A stretch of 57,638 nucleotides of DNA from an uncultured Luteimonas sp. (GCA_934541015.1 CAKTDC010000018.1:1-57638), one strand, 5' to 3'; counted from the stretch's first letter, positions 17,790-25,960 are shown. Notes: generated by a model not told the origin, from the sequence alone. Made by a program: numbers and translations.

Positions 17790-17818
17790 GGCCCGCTTCG
17801 GCGGGCCATCTGTTTTCC
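17790..17818 (+). terminator. Terminator-like hairpin originally downstream of tRNA-Cys
   Basis: GGCCCGC-TTCG-GCGGGCC, with a stable UUCG-type tetraloop, is followed by ATCTGTTTTCC. Before integration it would have followed the tRNA-Cys gene directly. Confidence 0.6.
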
Positions 17819-17853
17819 TCGTGCCCCAATTGCCATCCGAAAACGCCTAATAT

Positions 17854-17875
17854 CCACCCGTTTTCGGGTGGAAAA
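17854..17875. other. Hairpin between attR and tRNA-Leu
   Basis: CCACCCG-TTTT-CGGGTGG is a perfect 7-bp stem followed by AAAA. It has no downstream T-run on the plus strand. The remainder of 17777-17939 shows no coding potential. Confidence 0.4.
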
Positions 17876-17939
17876 CCACCTGTCGACGGCCTGGTTGTCC
17901 GCGGACGGGAGTGGTGATGGCGGCGGGCGCAGGCGCGGC

Positions 17940-18026
17940 GCCCGGATGGCGAAACTGGTATACGCAAGGGACTTAAAATCCCTCGGCCGCGAGGCCATGT
18001 CGGTTCGATCCCGACTCCGGGCACCA
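17940..18026 (+). tRNA. tRNA-Leu (anticodon UAA)
   Basis: This 87-nt type II tRNA has acceptor GCCCGGA paired with TCCGGGC, then discriminator A and an encoded CCA. The anticodon loop CTTAAAA gives UAA, and the variable arm is long. In many gammaproteobacteria this tRNA follows tRNA-Cys in one transcript (E. coli glyW-cysT-leuZ). Here the island separates them by almost 18 kb. Confidence 0.95.
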
Positions 18027-18128
18027 TACCGCTCGCGCCTTGCGCGCCGAGTGGCCGAACCCCTTCCGATCCTGCCGCCTGCCTGGCGAGCGTCCATCGC
18101 CGGCCGCGTTGCGCGGCGGGCGATCATC

Positions 18129-18163
18129 GGGATTCGGGATTCGGGATTCGGGATTCGGGATCC
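18129..18163. repeat. GGGATTC heptad tandem repeat
   Basis: Four perfect GGGATTC units are followed by one GGGATCC unit. A related array (CGAATCCCCGATCC twice) is at 42804-42831. Arrays of this kind are scattered between genes in Xanthomonadaceae genomes. Function unknown. Confidence 0.8.
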
Positions 18164-18175
18164 GGATGTCGCGGC

Positions 18176-18982
18176 CTACGGCGCTCCAGCCGGACCGAGG
18201 GGGAGGACGGCGAAGGAGTCGCCCTGCCGGCTGCCGTCCGGGGCGAAGCGGCGTTCGGCGAAGACGATGTGGGCATCGCCGGCGAGGACGACGGTGCTGC
18301 AGCGGGTGCCGTACTCGGGGTTGACGATGAACGGCGGCGAGAGGCGGCGTTCCAGCGACAGGCCGATGCCGGTGTCGGGCAGTTCGGCATCGGGCGCGAT
18401 GGCGGTGTCGTAAAGCGCGGAAAACAGCGGTTCGAGCAGGCTGCGGTCGCGCGCCGGATCCTGGACGGTGCCCAGGGTCTGCAGCCAGCGCTCCAGTGCG
18501 CGCAGGGCGCGGCTGCTCTTGGGCCAGGGCGCGTCGAACGCGCCGTTGGACATCGCGTGCATGCCCGGCGCGACGATCGCCTGCGCCGGCCGCGGATGGT
18601 TGCCGGCGAAGGCCAGGGTGCAGCCATCCCACAGCAGCAGGTTGAAGCGCCCGTACTCGCTGGCGGTCGACTGCAGCGCAGTTGCGTGCGCTGGCGCGGA
18701 GCCGTCACCACGCACGAAATCGCGCACCAGCCAGCCGCGCGAATGCGGCGCGCTGTCGGCGGCGAGCCCGTTGCGGACATTGGTCACCGCCGCCAGCCGT
18801 CCGCGCGTGGATACCTGCAGCCAGCCGCCGCCGGAGACCAGGTCGCGCCCGCCATGCACGTCGGCCGCCTCGGGATCGCTGCCGGCGGCGGCGCTGGCGC
18901 GGGCGTGCCGTTCGTCGCGATTGGCGATCAGCGCCAGCCGGTAGCGTGGACTCGTCTTCCAGGCGAGGGCGATCAGGCACAT
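18176..18982 (-). CDS. NRDE family protein (TANGO2-like)
   Basis: This 268-aa protein has the NRDE signature LALIANRDER at about 16-25 and starts MCLIALAW, with Cys2 ready to become an N-terminal nucleophile. DLVSGGGWLQVSTRGRLAAVTNVR follows, and RCSTVVL lies near the C-terminus. Length matches the family (about 250-270). The family is related to eukaryotic TANGO2 and may act in heme or lipid handling; the bacterial biochemical role is not settled. It is transcribed away from the glutamate-synthase-like gene at 19115 and has no operon partner. Confidence 0.85.
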   Translation of the reverse strand: MCLIALAWKTSPRYRLALIANRDERHARASAAAGSDPEAADVHGGRDLVSGGGWLQVSTRGRLAAVTNVRNGLAADSAPHSRGWLVRDFVRGDGSAPAHATALQSTASEYGRFNLLLWDGCTLAFAGNHPRPAQAIVAPGMHAMSNGAFDAPWPKSSRALRALERWLQTLGTVQDPARDRSLLEPLFSALYDTAIAPDAELPDTGIGLSLERRLSPPFIVNPEYGTRCSTVVLAGDAHIVFAERRFAPDGSRQGDSFAVLPLGPAGAP

Positions 18983-19114
18983 GCGCTCATGCTAGCGCGG
19001 TTTCGTCCGACTCCCGACGGGTCAGGCCGTCGCCACCGCGGTGAACGTCAGGATCCATCCGGGGGTGTCGATGCCGGCTGCTACCATGTACCGGGGAGAG
19101 TGCGGGGGGGCACC

Positions 19115-20737
19115 ATGAGTCGATACTTCGCCTATGGCGTCTGCATCCTGGCGACGCTGGCGTCGCTGGCGATGGCGTGGATCTGGCCGGCATGGTGGTG
19201 GGGCGTGGCGGTCTTCGGCGGACTGTCCCTGGTCGGCACCCTGGACGTGCTGCAGGACACCGCCACCCTGCGCCGCAACTACCCGATCCTCGCGCATTTC
19301 CGCTACGGCTTCGAATCCATCCGTCCGGAGATGCGCCAGTACTTCATCGAGGACGACCTGGCCGAGGTGCCGTTCTCGCGCGCGCAGCGCGACCTTGTGT
19401 ACCGGCGCGCGAAGAACGTGATGGACACCGTGCCGTTCGGCACCGAGCTCGATGTCTACGGCCCGGATTACGAATGGATCAACCATTCGCTGGCGCCGCG
19501 GCACGCCGAAAGCCACGATTTCCGCCTGCTGGTCGGCGAGACACGCGCGCAGCCCTACCATGCCAGCGTGCTCAACATCTCGGCGATGAGTTTCGGTTCG
19601 CTGTCGGCCAATGCGGTGCGAGCGCTCAACGCCGGTGCCCGGCGCGGCGGGTTCTTCCACGATACCGGCGAAGGCTCGATCTCGCCCTACCACCGCGAGC
19701 ACGGCGGCGACCTGGTGTGGGAAATCGGCTCGGGCTATTTCGGATGCCGCGACGAGGCCGGTGCCTTCGACGAGGCACGCTTCGCCGCGGCCGCCGCCGA
19801 TCCGCAGGTGAAGATGATCGAGATCAAGCTCTCGCAGGGTGCCAAGCCCGGGCACGGCGGGGTGCTGCCGGCGGCCAAGGTGACGGCCGAGATCAGCCGC
19901 ACGCGCGGCGTGCCCGAGGGCGTGGACTGCGTGTCGCCGGCGACGCATTCGGCCTTTTCCACGCCGCTGGGCCTGCTCGAATTCGTCGAGCGCCTGCGCG
20001 TGCTCGCCGGCGGCAAGCCGGTGGGGTTCAAGCTGGCGGTCGGACACCCGTGGGAATGGTTCGGCGTGGCCAAGGCGATGCTGGAAACCGGGCTGCTGCC
20101 GGATTTCGTGGTGGTCGACGGCGCCGAGGGCGGCACCGGCGCCTCGCCCTCGGAGTTCATCAATCACGTCGGCCTGCCGATGCACGAGGGGCTGATGCTG
20201 GTGCACAACACCCTGGTCGGCATCGGCGTGCGCGACCAGGTGCGCATCGGCGCGGCCGGCAAGATCGCCAGCGCCTTCGACATGGCGCGGACGCTGGCGA
20301 TGGGGGCGGACTGGTGCAACTCCGCGCGCGGCTTCATGTTCGCGCTGGGCTGCATCCAGTCGCGCAGCTGCCACAACGACCGCTGCCCGACCGGCGTGGC
20401 CACCCAGGACCCCGCGCGCTGGCGCGCGCTGGACGTGGAGGACAAGGCCGCGCGCGTGTTCAACTTCCACCAGAACACGCTGCGCGCGCTGCGCGACCTG
20501 CTCGGCGCGGCCGGGCTGGAGCACCCGGCGCAGCTGGGGCCCGAGCACATCCTGCGCCGGCTGTCGCCGACCGAGGTGCGTTCGCTGGCCGCGCTCTACC
20601 GCTTCCTCTCCCCCGGCGAACTGCTCGACCACGTGCCCACGCACCGCGTGTTCCAGGCGTTCTGGGCCAGTGCCCGCAGCGATGCCTTCAGTCCGCCCGA
20701 GCGGGTCCGCATCATGCAGGACAGCAAGACCCACTGA
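19115..20737 (+). CDS. FMN-binding glutamate synthase family membrane protein
   Basis: 540 aa. Residues 5-45 form one or two membrane segments (ILATLASLAMAWIWPAWWWG). The rest resembles the FMN-binding domain of glutamate synthase large subunit: ISAMSFGSLS, GEGSISPYHREHGGDLVWEIGSGYFG, KLSQGAKPGHGG, then VVDGAEGGTGA. Cys413, Cys419 and Cys424 (C-x5-C-x4-C) match the 3Fe-4S ligands of GltB. The amidotransferase domain is absent, so it cannot be a full glutamate synthase. The physiological substrate of these stand-alone proteins is unknown. ATG at 19115 was chosen because GGGGAGAG precedes it and the open frame upstream is antisense to the NRDE gene. It ends 6 nt before the convergent symporter gene. 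Confidence 0.87.
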   Translation: MSRYFAYGVCILATLASLAMAWIWPAWWWGVAVFGGLSLVGTLDVLQDTATLRRNYPILAHFRYGFESIRPEMRQYFIEDDLAEVPFSRAQRDLVYRRAKNVMDTVPFGTELDVYGPDYEWINHSLAPRHAESHDFRLLVGETRAQPYHASVLNISAMSFGSLSANAVRALNAGARRGGFFHDTGEGSISPYHREHGGDLVWEIGSGYFGCRDEAGAFDEARFAAAAADPQVKMIEIKLSQGAKPGHGGVLPAAKVTAEISRTRGVPEGVDCVSPATHSAFSTPLGLLEFVERLRVLAGGKPVGFKLAVGHPWEWFGVAKAMLETGLLPDFVVVDGAEGGTGASPSEFINHVGLPMHEGLMLVHNTLVGIGVRDQVRIGAAGKIASAFDMARTLAMGADWCNSARGFMFALGCIQSRSCHNDRCPTGVATQDPARWRALDVEDKAARVFNFHQNTLRALRDLLGAAGLEHPAQLGPEHILRRLSPTEVRSLAALYRFLSPGELLDHVPTHRVFQAFWASARSDAFSPPERVRIMQDSKTH

Positions 20738-20743
20738 GCGCGG

Positions 20744-22006
20744 TCAGCCCACCTCGGTGGCGTCCTCGACCAGCGGCTCGCCGCGCGACTGGCGCGCGAC
20801 CACGCTGGTGGCGGTCAGGTCGGCGGTGACGTTGCCGAGCGTGGCGAACATGTCCGGCAGGGTGTCGACCGCGAGCAGGATGCCCAGCGGCTCGGTGGGC
20901 AGGCCCATGGCCTGGGTGACCGGCATGTTGGTGGCCATGAAGCTGACCTGGCCGGGCAGGCCGATCGAGCCCATCGAGATCACCGCCGCCAGCGCCGCGC
21001 CGGCGACCAGCTGCGGCGCAGCCAGGTCGATGCCGTAGATCCAGGCGACGAAGGCCGCCACGCACAGGTACTGCACCGGGCTGGTCAGGCGGAACAGCGA
21101 CACCGCCATCGGCAGCACCAGCGACGCCACCGCCAGCGGATAGTTCAGGCGCACGCGCGCGCTTTCGAGCATCGCCGGCAGCGAGGCCAGCGAGGACTGC
21201 GTGCTCAGCGCGATCGACTGCGCCGGCAGGATCGCCTTGGCGAACCTGCGCACCGGCTCGTTGCCGGCCAGCGCGATCACCACGTACATCAGCAGGGTCA
21301 CCAGCAGGTGCAGGCTGCACAGCAGGACGATGTAGCCGCCCAGCGCGGTCAGCATGTCCAGCCCCACGCGTGCGGTGACCGCCAGCATCAGCGCGAACAC
21401 GCCCAGCGGCGCCACCCACAGCACCCATTTGACGATCATGATCATGGTGTCGATCACCGCCTGCAGCAGCTCCAGCAGCTGGATGCGGCGGGCGGCCTCG
21501 ATCCGCGACAGCGCGAAGCCGAAGAACAGCGAGAACACCACCAGCGGCAGCATCGCGCTCGCGGCGGCCGCGGCGATGGCGTTGGCGGGGATGATTCCCA
21601 CCAGCCAGTCGCCGACGCCGCCAGGGACTTCCGCAGGCGGCGGGCCGGAGAAGGCGCTGCGCAGCGATTCGACCAGGGCCTCGTTGCGCGGCAGCATCGA
21701 CAGCGCCGCCGGCGCCAGCACCGCGGCGAAGGCCGCCGCCACCAGCAGCAGCACGACGAACACCACGATCGCCCGGCGCGCGGTGCGCCCGGACGCGGCG
21801 GCGTTGCTGGCGGAGTTCACCCCGACCACCACCAGCGCCGCCACCAGCGGCACCACGGTCATCTGCAGCGCGTTGAGCCAGAGCCGGCCGATGGGCTGGA
21901 CCGCGTCCGCGGCGCGGACGGCGATTTCGGGATTCCACAGCGCCAGCAGCAGGCCGATGATCGCGCCGGCCGCGAGCGACAGCAGGATCCGGGTGGTGTT
22001 CGACAT
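20744..22006 (-). CDS. Dicarboxylate/amino acid:cation symporter (DAACS, GltP-like)
   Basis: This 420-aa inner-membrane protein has about eight hydrophobic segments and the family pattern: TVVPLVAALVVVGV near 50, re-entrant serine-rich segment ALSTQSSLASLPAML near 270, TM7 with VLPMAVSLFR, and MATNMPVTQA near 355. These proteins import glutamate, aspartate or C4-dicarboxylates with Na+ or H+. It is the last gene of the minus-strand operon encoding a murein endopeptidase and an Ala-Glu epimerase. The likely cargo is therefore an acidic amino acid or a small acidic peptide product; that cargo is inferred from context. A 90-nt gap separates it from the RpiR gene. Confidence 0.88.
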   Translation of the reverse strand: MSNTTRILLSLAAGAIIGLLLALWNPEIAVRAADAVQPIGRLWLNALQMTVVPLVAALVVVGVNSASNAAASGRTARRAIVVFVVLLLVAAAFAAVLAPAALSMLPRNEALVESLRSAFSGPPPAEVPGGVGDWLVGIIPANAIAAAAASAMLPLVVFSLFFGFALSRIEAARRIQLLELLQAVIDTMIMIVKWVLWVAPLGVFALMLAVTARVGLDMLTALGGYIVLLCSLHLLVTLLMYVVIALAGNEPVRRFAKAILPAQSIALSTQSSLASLPAMLESARVRLNYPLAVASLVLPMAVSLFRLTSPVQYLCVAAFVAWIYGIDLAAPQLVAGAALAAVISMGSIGLPGQVSFMATNMPVTQAMGLPTEPLGILLAVDTLPDMFATLGNVTADLTATSVVARQSRGEPLVEDATEVG

Positions 22007-22096
22007 GGGGTGGCGCTTCCTCGGTCAGTGGACGGCGGGTGTGTGGGGCGACCGCACGGTCGGGGCCCGGCGGCGATGGCACAGGATCATGCCATG

Positions 22097-22936
22097 TCAG
22101 GAATCGAGCAGGTGGCGGACGATGGCGTGGTTGTCCTCCAGCTGGCGCAGCCGGGCCTCGTCCTGGCACACGTGCAGGTAGATCTGGTCGAGCAGATGCT
22201 GCAGCGCGGCGTGGTAGAGCAGGGGCTCGACGTGGCTGCGCTCGTCGTGGGCCGAGACCAGCAGCTGCAGCTCCACGTGTGCGCGCAGCGGGTTGGCGGT
22301 GTGCCGGGTGATCGACACCACGTGCCCGCCGCGCTCGCGGAACAGCCGCGCCAGCTGGCACAGCGCGGCCTGCTGGCCCTGCTCGGAGAACAGCATCAGC
22401 ACGTCGCCGCGGCCGGCGGTGGATACTTCCGCCGGCACCAGCACCGGATCGAAATGGTGGATGGCGAGGATGCCCAGCAGCGACAGGCGGATGGCGAAGC
22501 CGCGCGCGGCCACGCTGTCCTGGCCGATCCCGACCGCGAACACCTTGTCGGCATCGCGGATCAGCTGCGAGATCGCCTCGATGTGCTCGGGCGGATTGAT
22601 CAGCTGGGTTTCCTCCTGCGCCGCCGACTTCGCCTGCCACAGGCCGCGGGCCAGCGATCCGTCGGGTCCGCTGTGCCCGGCGGGAGCGGCGGCGCCCTGC
22701 GGGCCGTTGCGCGCGAGCGAGTCGCCGATCGAGTACTTCAGGTCCGGGTAGCCCTTGAAGCCCAGCTTCTGGCTGAACTTGACCACGCTCGACTGGCTGA
22801 TGCCCAGGGCGTTGGCCAGCTGCTGCGAGGAGTAGTCGCGCAGCAGGTGGGCGTTGTCGAGGATGAAGTCGGCGATGCGGCGTTCGATCGCCGACATCCG
22901 GTCGCGCTCGGAGCGGATTTTCAGCAGGGACGACAT
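22097..22936 (-). CDS. MurR/RpiR family transcriptional regulator
   Basis: 279 aa. The N-terminal HTH_6 domain (about 1-78) includes AIERRIADFILDN, then QQLANALGISQSSVVKFSQKLGFKGYPDLK. A SIS domain spans about 115-255 (VFAVGIGQDSVAARGFAIRLSLLG; DVLMLFSEQG). RpiR regulators sense phosphorylated sugars or cell-wall-derived ligands such as MurNAc-6-phosphate. Lying 10 nt after the epimerase gene inside a murein-peptide operon, it probably regulates that operon. A palindromic candidate operator lies at 25610-25627 ahead of the first gene. Confidence 0.9.
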   Translation of the reverse strand: MSSLLKIRSERDRMSAIERRIADFILDNAHLLRDYSSQQLANALGISQSSVVKFSQKLGFKGYPDLKYSIGDSLARNGPQGAAAPAGHSGPDGSLARGLWQAKSAAQEETQLINPPEHIEAISQLIRDADKVFAVGIGQDSVAARGFAIRLSLLGILAIHHFDPVLVPAEVSTAGRGDVLMLFSEQGQQAALCQLARLFRERGGHVVSITRHTANPLRAHVELQLLVSAHDERSHVEPLLYHAALQHLLDQIYLHVCQDEARLRQLEDNHAIVRHLLDS

Positions 22937-22946
22937 CGGGCCGTGG

Positions 22947-24047
22947 TCAGGCGGCTGCCAGCGGCTCGTAGCCGTGGATGGCGCGGATGCCCAGGCCCGG
23001 CGCTTCGCCGATCGAGATCTCCGATTCGCTGAAGGTCACGCCGCCGTCGATGGGATCGAAGGCGCACAGCGAGGGCCCGTCGAGATCGACCTTGGTGATC
23101 ACGTCCGACTTGGCCACCGCCAGGTGCACGGCGGCGGCGACGCTGATGCTGCTCTCGATCATGCAGCCGATCATGCACTCCACGCCGTACATCGAGGCGA
23201 TGTCGGCGATCCGGATCGCGTTGGAGATGCCGCCGGTCTTCATCAGCTTGATGTTGATGATGTTCGCCGCCTGGCGTTCGATCAGGTCGATGACCTCCAG
23301 CGGGCCGAACACGCTCTCGTCGGCCATCACCGGGGTGTGCACGCGGTCGGTGACGTACTTGAGGCCGGCGATGTCGCGCGCGCGCACCGGCTGTTCCAGC
23401 AGCTCCAGCTCCACGCCCGCATCCTCCAGTGCGCGGATGGCGTAGACGGCCTGCTTGGCGGTCCAGCCCTGGTTGGCATCCAGGCGCAGCAGGGCGCGGC
23501 CCTCGACCGCGGCATGGATGGCCTTGACCCGCTCGATGTCCAGGCCGATGTCCTTGCCGATCTTGATCTTCAGCGTCTCGAACCCGCGGTCGACCGCGGC
23601 GATGGAGTCGGCGACCATCTTGTCGATGTGGTCGACGCTGATGGTGATGTCGGTGGAGATGACCGGTTCTCCGCCGCCGAGCATCTTGTACAGCGGCGCT
23701 CCCCAGCGCTGGGCCCACAGGTCGTAGACCGCGATCTCCACCGCGGCCTTGGCGCTGGTGTTGCGCTCGAGCGCGGTCTGGATCAGACGCACGATGCGGT
23801 TGAGGTCCTCGACCTCCTGGCCGACGATGCGCGGCGCGATGATCTTGCCCACCGCTTCGATGATCGAGCCGTGGGTATCGCCGGTGATCACCGCGGTGGC
23901 CGCGGCCTCGCCGTAGCCGACGTGGCCGGTATCGGTGTGCACCGACACCACGATGTCCTCCACCGCTTCGACGGTGCGCAGCGCAGTCTTGAACGGCGTT
24001 TTCAGCGGCACCCGCAGCATGCCCAGCCGGACTTCTGTGATCTTCAT
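22947..24047 (-). CDS. L-Ala-D/L-Glu epimerase (dipeptide epimerase, YkfB/YcjG type)
   Basis: 366 aa, the same length as B. subtilis YkfB. This enolase-superfamily enzyme interconverts L-Ala-D-Glu and L-Ala-L-Glu, allowing murein dipeptides to be degraded. Catalytic residues are visible: KxK with Lys160/Lys162 (LKIKIG), metal ligands Asp190 (RLDANQGW), Glu218 (LLEQP) and Asp243 (MADES), and the opposite Lys267 (INIKLMKTGG). The DxD motif Asp321/Asp323 (VDLDGPS), which binds the dipeptide amino group in this subfamily, supports Ala-Glu specificity over other muconate-lactonizing-like enzymes. It lies 34 nt downstream of the NlpC/P60 gene that would supply the dipeptide. Confidence 0.93.
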   Translation of the reverse strand: MKITEVRLGMLRVPLKTPFKTALRTVEAVEDIVVSVHTDTGHVGYGEAAATAVITGDTHGSIIEAVGKIIAPRIVGQEVEDLNRIVRLIQTALERNTSAKAAVEIAVYDLWAQRWGAPLYKMLGGGEPVISTDITISVDHIDKMVADSIAAVDRGFETLKIKIGKDIGLDIERVKAIHAAVEGRALLRLDANQGWTAKQAVYAIRALEDAGVELELLEQPVRARDIAGLKYVTDRVHTPVMADESVFGPLEVIDLIERQAANIINIKLMKTGGISNAIRIADIASMYGVECMIGCMIESSISVAAAVHLAVAKSDVITKVDLDGPSLCAFDPIDGGVTFSESEISIGEAPGLGIRAIHGYEPLAAA

Positions 24048-24081
24048 GTCGATTTCCCCGGGTTCCCTGTGACGCCTGGCG

Positions 24082-25518
24082 TCACCGGCGGATTCTCTGG
24101 ATGTTGGTGATTCGGTCGATGGTGGCCACGGTCGGCCCGGACATCATCGGCGTCATGGGCGTGACCACGACCCCGTTGAGCGGCGCGCGGCCGAGGCTGC
24201 GGTCGTCGCGCATCCAGCTCATGCCGTTGGTGTCGTGGATGACCCAGGTCTCGCCCTTGTCGTGCCCCAGGACCATCATCACGTGCCCGGGGATAAAGAC
24301 CAGGTCCCCGGTCTGCGTGTCCTTCAGCAGCTGCAGGCGCTTCTCGTGGCCATCCTGGTCGCTGAGCGCGATCCGGTCCATGCCGGCGGTGACGCTCTGG
24401 CGGCTGGTGTTGCGCGGGATCACGATGCCGAAGCTGCGGTAGACCTCGGACACGAATCCGCTGCAGTCGCGGGCGTTGTAGGAGTGGCCCCAGCCGTAGC
24501 GCTCGCCGAGGAACTTGAACGCCTGCCGGACCAGGTTGGCGCGGGTCAGCGGCAGGTAGTCCTCAGACACGTCCGCCGAGCGCGGGATCAGCGCCGGGGA
24601 GAACGAGAGCGTGCCGTCGGCGTCGCGCACCGGCAGCTCGACCACGTGGCCGAACAGCGGATGCTGGCCGTTGACGGGTGCGTCCGCGGGCCAGTCGGCC
24701 AGCAGCGGCAGCCGCGCGCCCATTTCCAGCTGCAGCTGCGACAGCTGCGGCTTCTCCGGCGTGTACACGGTGCGCTCGACCGCACCGGTCACGACCAGGT
24801 AGGGCGCCTTGCGCGTGTAGGCGAAGATCTCGTCCTTGCTGCCGAAGGCGACTGCATCCTTCTCGATCCAGGCCGCGTAGGTCTCGCTGAGGACGAACAG
24901 CCAGCGCCGGTCGCGGCTTTCGTGGACCACGGCCACGGGCGTGCCGGGGAACAGCGCGGTTTCCTGGAAGCGGTCGATGTCGCGGTCGCCGGGCGAGTGG
25001 AACACGCGCAGATGGGTGGGGAAGGTGCGCATGTCGGCGCGGCGCACGACCATGCCGTAGCGGGTGACCTGGCTCGGCGGCACCCGGCGCAGGTTGAGCG
25101 CGCTGACCAGCTGCGCGATCGCGCGGGCGCTGCCTTCCTTGCCGGTCTCGTCGTACAGCGTGCGCGCAGGCTCGCGGGAAATCCCTTCGATCCATGCGCT
25201 GACCTGCGCGGCCTCGAGCATCGCGGGCAGGTTCTCGATGTCGTGCAGCGACGGCTCGACCTCGCGCATCGCCCGGTTGTGTGCGGCGATCCCGGCCCTG
25301 TCCAGGATCACCCGGTTGTCCTGGCGGTTGCGCGAGAGCCAGTGCTCGACCGTCAGGTGCGCGGAGGTGATGCCGACGCTGTCGGCGAACGTGCGGACCG
25401 GTGTCGCCGGATCCGCGTCCTGCTGCGCCCACGCCGCCGGCAGCATCGCCAGCGCGCCGGCCAGCGCGACCGGCGCCAGGGCGGCGCGGGTCCAGGGATG
25501 CCGCATTCGAGTCTTCAT
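24082..25518 (-). CDS. Secreted SH3-domain NlpC/P60 (C40) murein endopeptidase, YkfC-like
   Basis: 478 aa with a cleavable signal peptide (about 1-31, ending AAWA-Q). Residues 60-150 form a helical domain, about 155-300 SH3b-like domains (YGMVVRRADMRTFPT; ETALFPGTPVAVVHES), and 325-455 an NlpC/P60 catalytic domain. Catalytic residues are Cys352 (RDCSGFV), His412 (PGHVMMV) and His428 (IHDTNG), the Cys-His-His triad of YkfC-type gamma-D-glutamyl-diamino acid endopeptidases that release L-Ala-D-Glu from free murein peptides. It is the first gene of the operon with the matching epimerase, RpiR regulator and symporter. A strong GGGGGAGG lies 4 nt before ATG at 25518. Confidence 0.92.
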   Translation of the reverse strand: MKTRMRHPWTRAALAPVALAGALAMLPAAWAQQDADPATPVRTFADSVGITSAHLTVEHWLSRNRQDNRVILDRAGIAAHNRAMREVEPSLHDIENLPAMLEAAQVSAWIEGISREPARTLYDETGKEGSARAIAQLVSALNLRRVPPSQVTRYGMVVRRADMRTFPTHLRVFHSPGDRDIDRFQETALFPGTPVAVVHESRDRRWLFVLSETYAAWIEKDAVAFGSKDEIFAYTRKAPYLVVTGAVERTVYTPEKPQLSQLQLEMGARLPLLADWPADAPVNGQHPLFGHVVELPVRDADGTLSFSPALIPRSADVSEDYLPLTRANLVRQAFKFLGERYGWGHSYNARDCSGFVSEVYRSFGIVIPRNTSRQSVTAGMDRIALSDQDGHEKRLQLLKDTQTGDLVFIPGHVMMVLGHDKGETWVIHDTNGMSWMRDDRSLGRAPLNGVVVTPMTPMMSGPTVATIDRITNIQRIRR

Positions 25519-25585
25519 GTGTCCTCCCCCTGGGAACGGTCCGCAACAGCTCCGCGGGACGGGCGCCGGTGGCCGATGGAGAGAA

Positions 25586-25613
25586 TACTTATTTCTTCCA
25601 TGAAAAAAATCAA
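25586..25613 (-). promoter_or_regulatory. Predicted promoter of the murein-peptide operon
   Basis: On the minus strand TTGATT (25613-25608) and TAAGTA (25591-25586) are separated by 16 nt in a locally AT-rich stretch, about 68 nt upstream of the NlpC/P60 start codon. Predicted by eye only. Confidence 0.4.
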
Positions 25614-25627
25614 GAATAAATTATTGA
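25610..25627. promoter_or_regulatory. Palindromic candidate operator between divergent promoters
   Basis: TCAAGAATAAATTATTGA is an imperfect 18-bp palindrome (TCAA-AAT...ATT-TTGA arms). It overlaps the -35 elements predicted for both the leftward murein operon and the rightward receptor transcript. An RpiR binding site here could control both. Binding is inferred from position and symmetry. Confidence 0.4.
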
Positions 25628-25652
25628 CGACGGATGACGACCATGCTACACA
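25624..25652 (+). promoter_or_regulatory. Predicted sigma-70 promoter reading toward the first TonB receptor
   Basis: TTGACG (25624-25629), a 17-nt spacer and TACACA (25647-25652). It would leave a leader of about 300 nt before the receptor ATG at 25961. That GC-rich leader (25660-25960) shows no convincing gene; only a GGGAGGATGAGGGG ribosome-binding site at its end is clear. Confidence 0.45.
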
Positions 25653-25960
25653 ACATGCGCCGAGCAGCGTGGGCGGGGTGCATCACTTGGGCAGGCCGGA
25701 ATACAGCACAGGGGAAGTGGCGAGGGGTTGGCCACCGCTCCGGCGTGTCCGGCCGCGGGCGCCTGCGGGGCAGGGAAGGCGTCACCGGCAGCGTCGTTCC
25801 GGGGCACTCCGGTATCACCGCCGCACGGCGGCGCAAAGCGATCTCCGCCAGCGGCGGGGAGCATTTTTCATGCCCGGGCGTCGACAGCGGCATCGGTAGC
25901 TCGAACACCCGGGAATCTTGCAGTGGGGTCTGAATTTTTCTTGCGCGGGAGGATGAGGGG

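Noticed and set aside
18040..18060. Possible second tRNA start (GCCGAGTGGCCGAAC) after tRNA-Leu
   Set aside because: No acceptor pairing, anticodon arm or T arm follows.
18129..18163. CRISPR array
   Set aside because: Contiguous 7-bp units with no spacers; a simple tandem repeat. No array with regular spacers and no cas gene appears in the window.
18269..19114. Upstream extension of the glutamate-synthase-like gene (282 extra codons)
   Set aside because: It is antisense to the NRDE gene. The true start at 19115 has GGGGAGAG upstream and a membrane segment right after.
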